Shown here: piece after piece, positions 49,785 through 58,336 of the stretch | Layout of the letters: each line of letters opens with the position of its first letter | How positions within the stretch are numbered: the stretch's first letter is position 1 | DNA from: Pseudoscleropodium purum | Lineage: Eukaryota > Streptophyta > Bryopsida > Hypnales > Brachytheciaceae | Length of the DNA stretch: 64,000 nt | Reading direction: 5' to 3' | NCBI GenBank assembly: GCA_963969395.1 | Contig: OZ017799.1 | Coordinates: 24,306,501-24,370,500, forward strand | Notes under the pieces: generated by a model | The model's database searches: none | What the model was told of the DNA's origin: nothing | Seen by the model: only the letters and a program-made list of their open reading frames with translations | Made by a program: the position numbers and the translations under genes

Positions 49785-49869
49785 CTCCCTCTATTTCAAA
49801 ATAAATCCATGGTTTCTTCTAGGGAAGTAAGGGTGTACCATACAAGGATGTATTTTGAGATGAAGGGAG
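49785..49869. mobile_element. Very short Stowaway-like MITE, 85 bp
   Basis: CTCCCTCTATTTCAAAATAA on the left and CTCCCTTCATCTCAAAATAC on the - strand right end, with TA at 49783-49784 and 49870-49871. Almost the whole element is terminal inverted repeat. Confidence 0.8.
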
Positions 49870-49871
49870 TA

Positions 49872-50143
49872 GATTTTCCCTCTTTAGCAAGGGTACATCA
49901 ATGTTGGTGTTACCCGTCTTTTTCTTCCAAGAACTAATGTGGGATCTAAGATGAATAGACTCTTTAATTTACACCAACTTGATACAGTTGGAGTTATTTC
50001 TCTCTATGAGACAAATCTCATAAGACAAGTATTGCTATTATATATTTGGATTAATGAGGGGATCCACTTTGTAAGGGGCAATTTAGTAGGGGTGGAAATG
50101 AAGTGTATTAGTTACCTTAAAGGCTATTGTCAAACCAAGTACT
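49872..50143. other. Spacer, nothing recognised
   Basis: Short gap between two elements without features. Confidence 0.3.
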
Positions 50144-50147
50144 TTAA

Positions 50148-51074
50148 CCCCTAAAGGATCAAGACCTTTTTTTTGCCAAAAAAACATTGAAAACTACCAT
50201 ATCTATAGCAAAGAGTAAAAAAAAATTTAATTTTTTTTCCACATCTAACCGTAGGATCTTACACCTCACTAGTATAAAAAAGTGTGGAAAAAATTTCAGA
50301 ATTTTTCACCGCACAAATTGCAGGATATTTGTGTTTAAAGTGGAAAAAACAAGTTTTTCAGCACATTGTGGAACTGGATTTTTTGACTTTGAACATTTTT
50401 AACTGAATTTTTTTGTTCTACAGAGTTTTGAGCTTTAAATCTTTATAGTAGAGAATTAAGTTGAGAGTTTGGGGAAAATAAATAAATTCAAAAAAACTTA
50501 ATTTTCATTCTTAAAAAAATTGTTAAATAGAAGTAGGTATGAGAAAGAAGGAAAATCTAAAATATTCATATATTTTAGATGGAATTAAAATGCACTAATC
50601 CCAATGATGAGATTTTTCTAGCAAGTAAACTAAACTATACAAAATAAAAAAATTTGGAAAATTTGGAAAATTGCATTCAAAAATGAATCCTATAAGTTAT
50701 TTTTTTCAAGAAGATGCTCTAACTACCCGAAAAACAAGAATGTCCATAACTTTCTTATAACAAATTCAAATGAAATGAATCAAAACTTTTTGGATATAAT
50801 CTAAGAGGATTTCTTTTTGTTTTTTTTCTTTAATTTCAAATTTTTGCAAATTTTTTTTGCTGCCCAGACTGCCCCCCGTCCCCTTGTTTGAACTTATTTG
50901 GTCATAACTATTGTTCTCGGGCACTGGTCTTGAAAAAAATTATACTCTCATAAAGCTTATCAATTTTTCTATCTTCAAAAAAAAAAGTATCAAAAAATCA
51001 TGACAAAAGTTCAGCTTGTAAGTACCTACCCAAAATCCCATTTGTCCCCCAAAGGGACAATGGTCCTTTAGGGG
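50148..51074 (+). mobile_element. TTAA-flanked element, 927 bp, best-preserved copy
   Basis: Perfect TTAA at 50144-50147 and 51075-51078. The ends CCCCTAAAGGATCAAGACC and, on the - strand, CCCCTAAAGGACCATTGTCC pair, with a weaker subterminal match beyond. The interior has no transposase frame. In inverted orientation it matches 54987-55921 over its length (ATCTAACCGTAGGATCTTAC, GTGTGGAAAAAATTTCAGAA). A non-autonomous element moved by a transposase encoded elsewhere is the simplest reading. Confidence 0.8.
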
Positions 51075-51315
51075 TTAAAACCACACTTTAAAAAGGGTTT
51101 TGAAACTCAAAATTCTAGGACAATAGGAGTGCAATGAACTTTACTTACAACTCCATTTTTTGGGGGAAAATATAATTTTCAACCTTAATCTAAAACATTT
51201 TGTCTAACATGACAATTATATTGGGTTGGAGCAAATATTATTTGAAGCAAATGGCCAAACAGATGAAAGCATTGGTGATTTGAGCCACTTTAGTTTTCAT
51301 AGTTTGTAAGCTTAA

Positions 51316-51537
51316 TCCTTAAATGCTGAAGGAGTGACCCTCAAAATCATCCTTTTCTATTTCCATGTGAATCACTAGCCTCCGAAATTGCAAAATTAGT
51401 CATTGCAAGTCAAATTATTGTAGAAGATCTTCCCTTTTCAAAACAAATTTTGAGGATGAATAGTTGCACTTCTATCCTATACAATTTAATTCCTTGTCAT
51501 CCATCGGACACAAAATGTCTGCCTCAACCTTCAAGGG
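51316..51537. mobile_element. TTAA-flanked MITE, 222 bp
   Basis: TTAA at 51312-51315 and 51538-51541. The ends TCCTTAAATGCTGAAGG and, on the - strand, CCCTTGAAGGTTGAGG. Sister of 30214-30434, to which it aligns with almost no length change. Confidence 0.75.
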
Positions 51538-51541
51538 TTAA

Positions 51542-52204
51542 ACTAGACCTGAAACTCACGTGTTGATAGAGTTAATTGTAAAAGAAACCATAGTTTGAAA
51601 CATGGTTGTCAGAGGAAGGCAAAACTAAGAATAGTACAAAAGAAACAGAGCACCAAACTCCATCCGACCTCAGTTTTGGTGTTCCAAGGAGTTTTGTCCC
51701 GTGTTTTTCCCAAATTACGGCTCCTGGTCCTGCATTGTATACACTTTACAATTAACTCTAACGACTCTTCAGTAATAAGAATTCCAGCCAATCGGGAAAT
51801 CTGGGATGAGACTGAGTGGACAGAAATCCAAGTCCTGGGCCTCGGAGACTGCAAGAATCACTGGGTCTCAGTTTGGTTCTCTTGGCCGGTTTGAAAGCTG
51901 AGGTGGACTTTGCTTCTCCCTTTTGAAGATCCCTTCATTGCTGGCCGAAGATCAAAGAGCCTGAAGGTGAGGAGTATTTGTGTTGACAAAGCTACAATTA
52001 CAATGAGTGCCAGAAAAAATGGAGTAACTTAGGACTTCACTCAAAGAGCAAAAGATGCTGGAGGGAGGGACAAAACCTCTCCGAATAGGGGTAGTACAAC
52101 TTGAGTTCACTTCTCCAAGGATTGAGAATGACATTTGGTGCTTAGTAATTGGTTGTCCGTGGTTTGTTTAGCTTTGATTCTCGGAGAATGGAGAATGCCA
52201 TTTA
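51542..52204. other. Unassigned GC-balanced patch
   Basis: At 51595-51894 both strands carry frames of 80-99 codons, but neither shows a known motif. Possibly a gene fragment; not called. Confidence 0.25.
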
Positions 52205-52980
52205 ATAAGGGTAGTCACACCTCCTTTGAGAAGCAAACTTGGACAATATCCAAGAAGTTGGTGAGGGAAAAGAGGAGCCAAGGAGGAGTTGTAGTGCATG
52301 AAGAAGGTGTGACATCCCTTGTTTAGCTTTGCAAAGAAGGAAAATGAATATTGGAGAATGTAGGTGGCACAGAACTCGGATACAACTCAAATTGAAAGTT
52401 CTTTGATAAATTTCTTTAGACGAGTTTCTTCATCTCCAAAGGAAGAGAATGGCCTGGTTTAATTAATGGGGACTGGGAGCTCTGCAATACATAAACAACC
52501 AAATTGAATGAGAAAGTGTCACATCTCAATTCCCTATTAATTGAACTCAAAGTGAAGGTGTGACTACCTTTATTTTTTCTCCTATGGAAGTGAAGAAACC
52601 TACTTAAAGAAAATGTGTTGGAGAATTTTTTTTTATCTCTCCGCTCTATCTCTTGGGTGTAGCTTTCACCCCAATTGTGTTGCCAGTAGCAACCTGTCAT
52701 CCGAGGTCCTTTCCACAACAATCAGCCCTCCCAACATCAATATTGCATCGACCTTCCTCTAACATTAGCTGCAAGACCAAAGCTACATGTACACTCCTTG
52801 AAATCAACCTTGCAGATAAAAGCATTCTTGAGTTTTCATTTTGCATGTTTGATGCAACTTTAAAGGGCGTCACACCTTCTTCGTGCATAACAACTCTATA
52901 TTGATTCTCCTTTTTTCTCACCAACTTCTCTGACTTCGTAGAATTTTGCTTCTTAGAGAAGGTGTGACTACCCCTAATGT
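52205..52980. mobile_element. Inverted-repeat element with GTCACACCT ends
   Basis: The left arm 52205-52320 and right arm 52864-52980 are reverse complements at most positions: GGGTAGTCACACCT, GAAGTTGGTGAG, GAAGAAGGTGTGAC. Each arm is itself bounded by GTCACACC and GGTGTGAC. A third GAAGGTGTGACTACC lies inside at 52553. The interior (about 540 bp) is non-coding. Superfamily unknown; target duplication not resolved. Confidence 0.65.
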
Positions 52981-53534
52981 ATATAGCTTCTTGTTTTCAA
53001 ATTCAACTATAAATAAAAAACCAAATGGGCTCTATTAAATTGTTAATGACATTATAATAGCCGACCCATTTTTGATCACCTCTATTTTCCTGATATAGAC
53101 TGTTCTCTTTTTGATCAACAAGATATGAATGTTATGACTCGGATTCCAAAGTGCCTATTCTGCTAATGCTTCCTCGTGAATTTCATATCCAATTGCTATT
53201 CTCCAACTCAACCACTCTGAATTAATACTTCTCTTAACATAACCTAAACTAAGTAGGAATGAGAATATAAATGCGGTCAATCATAATATGTCGAAATACA
53301 AGAACATCTTCTTCCATTACAAATCAATCATAGAATCAACACAAAGAGATATCGAAGCGAAGGACTCATCATTAGAAATAGTTCTTACATTAACGTATGT
53401 CAAGTGAGGGACATTGTTCCCCTCACCGAGCTTAAGTTCAAGCTTTGGTCCACGAACCCTAAGTAACCGTCTCGTCCTCTACTAGTAAGACCCGCTTCCC
53501 GTCCATCGTATAATCTTGTCCTTTGGAACGACGT
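52981..53534. other. Intergenic DNA, nothing recognised
   Basis: No supported feature. Confidence 0.3.
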
Positions 53535-54110
53535 AGTCGTAACAAGATGAATGGTGATTAATTGTGGCACAATTCCCAACATAGTTGTGGTGCATTACTA
53601 TTGGCTACAAGACTCACAATATTGCAACCAACCCTTGGTTGATTTTGCAATGAGCCTATGATTTTCCCTACTCCATGAATTAAAATTTTAAGATATTCAA
53701 TATTAAATTCCCCAAAAAATTAAAGGTCTATATCACCATCACAAGTCAAAGAGAATCTTCCACTAAAAAAATTCATGGTAATTATGTTTTGTGTGATAAA
53801 ATTCTAGGAAAATACAATCTATTTCACCATCATAAGTCAAAGAGAATCTTCCACTAAAAAATTCATGGTAATTATGTTTTGTGTGATAAAATTCTAAGAA
53901 AATACAATCTATTTCACCATCATAAATCAAAGAGAATCTTCCACTAAAAAATTCATGGTAATTATGTTTTGTGTTATAAAATTCTAGGAAAATACAAAAT
54001 CCTTCCAAAGTCTACTTTTGTACATGGAAAAAAATTACAAATTCAAAAACCCTACATTCCAAATATGTGTAATTGCTTAAGTGGTTGGAAATGGGTTGGC
54101 TACGCTACCT
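53535..54110. repeat. Dispersed repeat shared with 13848-14170, long copy
   Basis: Colinear with the 13.8-kb copy (see there) from the ATTGGCTACAAGACTC region to AAGTGGTTGGAAATGGGTTG, but with its inner unit amplified to three. Confidence 0.65.
53727..54000. repeat. 90-bp tandem repeat, three copies
   Basis: ATTCATGGTAATTATGTTTT starts at 53771, 53861 and 53951, exactly 90 bp apart, with only a handful of differences. Because 90 is a multiple of three, a repetitive - strand frame stays open across it; that frame is a by-product. Confidence 0.95.
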
Positions 54111-54245
54111 AATAAATGTTCTCTCCATGTTTTTATTGCAACCACCTTGGGACGACAACCCTGGCCATCACTGTGAACGTCACCGACAAAAAAGGAAGAT
54201 TAAGATCAACATTTGCATTCCAGGTTTCTAGAAGAACTCTGAAAG

Positions 54246-54678
54246 TCATTCATCGAATGCTTTGAGTCCTCCACGGAGTTCAACTAACTGCTGACGCCGT
54301 AACTTACTTCTTTCAAATGGTTGAGAGTTGAAGGAGCTCTGTGCCACAGGAACCAAAGAAGTTACTCTGGCTGAAACCAAGCGATGGAATGTTTGGGATT
54401 GCATCAATTGTTGCTTCTGCCAAACCAAAACCTGAAAGAAAACAGGGGCCCAAACCAAGGGTGAGGGTGCCTCGGCATGTACACGTGGCGTAACCACCTT
54501 GATCCAGGCCCCCATGCGGAGCATGCGTCATTACTAATTCTTCACACGCTGCCTCCAAAGTCTTGGCATTTCCATTATACCACAGAATTTCAGCCTCATT
54601 GAGTTTCAACAATTCGCATATCGTTCCATGGCACACAACTAATGATCTCAGGTCATATTGGTATCCATTATTCTTCAT
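54246..54678 (-). CDS. Candidate two-exon reading frame, product unrecognised
   Basis: Exon 54535-54678 (48 codons from ATG) and exon 54246-54431 (61 codons plus TGA) join in phase 0 across a 103-bp intron, donor TTA/GTAATG and acceptor TGTTTTCTTTCAG/G. The predicted 109-residue product is soluble and helix-rich; KTLEAACEEL runs on into VLVWQKQQLMQ, and a basic stretch SKLRRQQLVEL precedes the C-terminus. Composition is ordinary protein, unlike chance frames nearby. No N-terminal exon was found, and the sequence upstream of the ATG has a stop, so this may be a complete small gene or the 3' end of a larger gene captured here. I recognise no family. The next repeat begins about 200 bp upstream. 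Confidence 0.4.
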
Positions 54679-54890
54679 GTTAGGCTTGGGATGAACTTCG
54701 TGGATGAAGATTCAACGAGAGAAAACGGTGAAAAGCAGGCAGCCTCTCCAAAGGCTACTGAATGTTATGAGTTGGTAAGAAGAGTGTCACACTAATAATA
54801 GGACAAATCATCAGCATGATACGTACAGTACCACCCCAGTGAATTCCACCCCCAACTCCAACTCGGCGTCAGAAACTGCCGCAGGGACGG

Positions 54891-56405
54891 AGGGGAGTTT
54901 CGAAACTGGAGAAGAGGACTGACGGTGCAGTCACCTGCAGCCTCTGGTTGCGACAACTGGAAGAAAAAAAACCTGTTCAAGTTTAACCCCGAAAGGACCA
55001 TTGTCCCTTCGAGGGACAAATGGATTTCGGGCAGGTACCTACGGACTGAAATGATTTCCTGATTTTTTGAAACTTTTTTTGAAGATAGGAAAATTGATTA
55101 TCTTCATGGGAATATTTTTATTATTTTTTTCCAATTGGTACCTGGGAACAAAAATTATGCCCAAATAAGTTCAAAGCAAGGGACAGGGGGCAACAAAAAA
55201 AAATTTCAAAATTTTTAATTTTTGATTGAATTTTTTTTCCCCCCATAGATTTTATTTTTGTGTACTTGGAAAGCTTTGATTCATTACATTTGGATTCTTT
55301 ATGAGAAGGTTATGGACAATCTTGTTTTTTGGGCAATTAGAGCATTTTCTTGAAAAAATAACTTGTAGGATTTGTTTCTGAATGCAATTTTTACAATTTT
55401 TCCAAAAAAAAGAGTTTCACATGGTTTATCTTGTTTGCAAGAACAATCTCACCATTGGGATTAGTGAATTTTAATACCATTTTAAAGATATGAAATTTTT
55501 TAATTTTCCTTGTATCTCGTACCTATTTCTATTTAACAATTTTTTAAAGAATAAAAATTAAGTTTTTTTGAATTATTAATTTTTTCCTAGACTCACATCT
55601 CAATTTTATACCTATGAAGATTTAAAGCTCAAAACTCTGTAGTGCAAAAAATTAAAGTTAAAAATGTTCAAAGTAAAAGAGTCTAGTCCCGCAATGTGTT
55701 CAAAAACTTGCTTTTTCTACTTTAAGAACATATATCTTGCAATCTATGCAGTCAAAAGTTCTGAAATTTTTTCCACACATTCTCATACTAGTTAGGTGTA
55801 AGATCCTACGGTTAGATGTGAAAAATAAAAAAACAATTCTTAAATTTTTTTTTACCTTTTGCTATAGAAATGGCAGTTTTGAGTGCTTTTGGGCAGAAAA
55901 AAGACCTTGGTCCTTCAAGGGTTAACTTAACTTATGGGGAAAAAAGGAAACCCAAATACATTACCGTAAATAATTCACTCTGACTGACGGACATGAATCT
56001 TATGATACGGTCCGATCGATTCATTCAAGTTCCAGTCATTCACTGGAAGCTTGGATTCTTGAAAATAGTGTGCCGCAGAAATTGGGTTGGGCTTCCAAAC
56101 TTACGTTAAGTTAAGTTATGTGCCAGAGGGGGAGTTTCAGTTCGAAACTGAAGAGGACTGACGGTGCAGTTGCCTGCCACCTCTGGTTTCGACACCTGGC
56201 AAAAAAAACTCTGAAGAATTCCGTAGAGTTAAGTTCAGTTAGTGTGGGAAAAAGGAACCCAAATAACACACTGTAAATAATTCACTTTGACTGACATGGA
56301 TGAATCTTATGATACGGTCCGATCGACTCCTTCATTCCAGTCAAGTCACTCGAAGCCTGGATTCTGTAAATAGTGTGCCAGCAGAAATTGGTGGGGGTGC
56401 GGAAG
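54891..56405. repeat. Tandem duplication of about 290 bp, first copy split by an element
   Basis: Copy 1 is 54891-54986 plus 55926-56100; copy 2 is 56129-56405. Shared words include AGAGGACTGACGGTGCAGT, CACTYTGACTGAC, GAATCTTATGATACGGTCCG and AATAGTGTGCC. The 935-bp TTAA element sits inside copy 1 at a point where copy 2 has a single TTAA. Confidence 0.85.
54987..55921 (-). mobile_element. TTAA-flanked element, 935 bp, inserted in a duplicated segment
   Basis: TTAA at 54983-54986 and 55922-55925. The left end CCCCGAAAGGACCATTGTCC and, on the - strand, the right end CCCTTGAAGGACCAAGGTC. The interior is the reverse complement of the 50148-51074 copy. No transposase frame. The unoccupied duplicate at 56129-56405 supports insertion at TTAA. 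Confidence 0.82.
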
Positions 56406-56540
56406 CTGCACAGGGATTGCTCAGGACACGTGGAGAATGTTCAGAAGGCAGCACGGAAGGAGGAGGTGCCAGCATGAAGGGGACAGAGAGTGACTCACCC
56501 ATGGGCGTCAGGTTTTTGTCTGTCTGTCGCTCTTCAATTA

Positions 56541-56597
56541 AAAAGAAAGAGAAAGAGAAAAGAAAAGAAAAAAAGAAAAAAAGAAAAAAAAGAAAGT
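56541..56597 (+). repeat. Polypurine (GAAA-type) tract
   Basis: An uninterrupted run of A and G, mostly GAAAA units, about 55 bp. It gives a spurious Lys-rich frame and could adopt triplex DNA. Confidence 0.9.
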
Positions 56598-56871
56598 CTC
56601 GCAATTCGAAAGCGAAAACATTGAAATTGTCGAAAAAGTTTTCAGTTGGGAGGAGGAAGGTGTCACCTATCTATGGTCACCGCCGATTCCAACTGAAGAG
56701 CATAGGTACTATTATGGGTCGAAAATAGTATTATGAAGTATTTGTATTGGGTCTTACTAGCAAGTGCAATGGGATTCCTGTGCACTTCAGTATGTGTAAG
56801 TTGTGAATTTTTATAATTTTCATACTTTTTATGAAATTCATTATTTATTATACATTGATAGCGTCTTGTTT

Positions 56872-57122
56872 GCATCCATATTGGGTCACAGTTCACTTCT
56901 GTGGTGTAGCCCAATTGCTTCTGTGTTGTAACCCAATTGCATCCATGTTGTGCTGCCTCAATCCCATCCACATTGGATTCTTTTTTCATCCACGTTCGTC
57001 CCAATTTCGTGCATGTTGGGTCACTTTCATCCATGTATTATTCTAATTGCATCTACGTTGTATCTCAATTCCATCCGCATTGGATGTTTAATCACAATTT
57101 CATCCACGTCCTGTCCCGATTC
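56872..57122 (+). repeat. Diverged minisatellite, about 11 units of 20-30 bp
   Basis: Units begin GCATCCAYGTTG or a variant and end YCCAATT, for example GCATCCATGTTGTGCTG, CATCCACGTTCGTCCCAATT and GCATCTACGTTGTATCTCAA. Lengths vary and divergence is considerable. It ends about 110 bp before the GC-rich upstream region of the starch gene. Confidence 0.8.
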
Positions 57123-57229
57123 AGCAAGTAGTAGCTGTATCACGTGGGCGGTCGGTCTCCTTTCCATCCATCTCAGATCCATCCATTTCTGGAGGTGCAT
57201 GTGAAACCCCCCAACCAGTTGGTTCACTT

Positions 57230-58336
57230 GGTTGGGTGCGTGTGAAAAATCAGCACTGCGAGCGCGACACCCAACCGAAAGGAGCGACGGACGGACATTA
57301 GTTCACGCAGGACGACGACGACGACGACCGCAGCGAGGCCCGCGGGAAAGCCGGCAACTGGACAACGGACGGTAAAGGCGAACCGTTCCTCCATTCTGCG
57401 GTCGGGAGCGCTCGGTTGGGCAGGCGCGTTTGGAGCCTTGCGCGCAGCCAAGCACCTTCTTGCGGGACCCCTGTTTAACTCTAGCCCCGCTCTAGACCGC
57501 CTTGGGCACTGGCCCCCCTGCATACTACCCTTGCATGCGCTCCATATTTATAGCCACAGGCAGGGGCTCAGTGGAGGGGCACACACACAGACACTCCTAA
57601 CAACAGACCACCGCAAGATCGACCTCACTTCTCGCAGTCCGCTTAATAGGAGTTGCACTAGTCGAAGTTTTCGTAGCAGGCAGGGATTGAAGAGCAGTTC
57701 TCGGAGTGTTGCATAGTATCCTTCCATTGAGAAGTTCGTTGGTTCACCACGAGACGAGGGGCCGGAGTGGTCAGACAAGTTCAGATACTTGGTTTCTTTA
57801 TTCGTCGACATTACTGTCTGTGCACGAGGATCGTTGGTGGAGGAATAACTCAACGGGAGCTTGCGTTCCTGGGAGGAGTCAGTGGTCGTATTAGAAGGTG
57901 TGTGTTTGGGTATTGAGGAAATGGGTTGAGAGGGGACAAGGAGTGAATTGGTTATGTGAATTGATGTGGGTGGTGTTGGTGTTTGGGCAGCTGGGGTGGT
58001 GGTAGGAGTTGCGAGTGCTTTGCTGGCTTGGGAAATTGATGTTGGTAATGAGCGGTTGTGGAAGGGGCTGTGTTGTAATTGTTTTGGGGTTCGGGGAGGA
58101 ACTTGGCATTGGCATTGGGAACCGGCGGTTTTTGATTCCCTGGTGGGTTCGTTGTGCATGCGCACGGGGATCGGGGAGGAGCTTGTGATGTGTAGAGCCT
58201 CTTCTGGGTGGCTGAATAGTGGATTCTGATGAGGCATTCTTCGTTTGGATGTGGTACAGGTGTTGGTTTGGTTGTAGCCTAAAAAACAGGGTGTTAGAAG
58301 AAGCTGTACTCACCGACAACAAGGAAATTGGTTGCA
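57230..58336 (+). promoter_or_regulatory. GC-rich promoter region and long 5' leader of the starch gene
   Basis: GC content rises sharply at about 57230, with CpGs and a GAC/ACG run at 57311-57328. A TATA-like TATTTATA lies at 57545-57552, so transcription may start near 57575-57585, giving a leader of about 750 nt. From about 57895 to 58285 the top strand becomes G+T-rich; a GAAG/GTGTGTG donor and a TTGTAG or AACAG acceptor near 58277-58290 would allow a leader intron. Start site and intron are inferred, not seen directly. Confidence 0.5.

Noticed and set aside
51595..51894. 99-codon + frame and 81-codon - frame at the same place as a gene
   Set aside because: Mutually exclusive, neither with recognisable features. 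Left as an unassigned patch.
53727..54000. CRISPR-like array
   Set aside because: The units are directly adjacent 90-bp tandem copies without unique spacers, in a eukaryotic genome.
53763..54008. 81-codon repetitive - strand frame
   Set aside because: Open only because the 90-bp tandem unit is a multiple of three and stop-free in that frame.
56300..56728. 142-codon + frame with a Lys-rich middle
   Set aside because: The Lys block is the translated polypurine tract, and the start lies inside a duplicated non-coding unit. No family resemblance.
57548..58237. 229-codon frame on the - strand opposite the starch-gene leader
   Set aside because: Composition is a Ser/Pro/Thr/His/Asn blur caused by the G+T-rich leader on the other strand. 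No motif, and it overlaps the promoter and leader of a secure gene.
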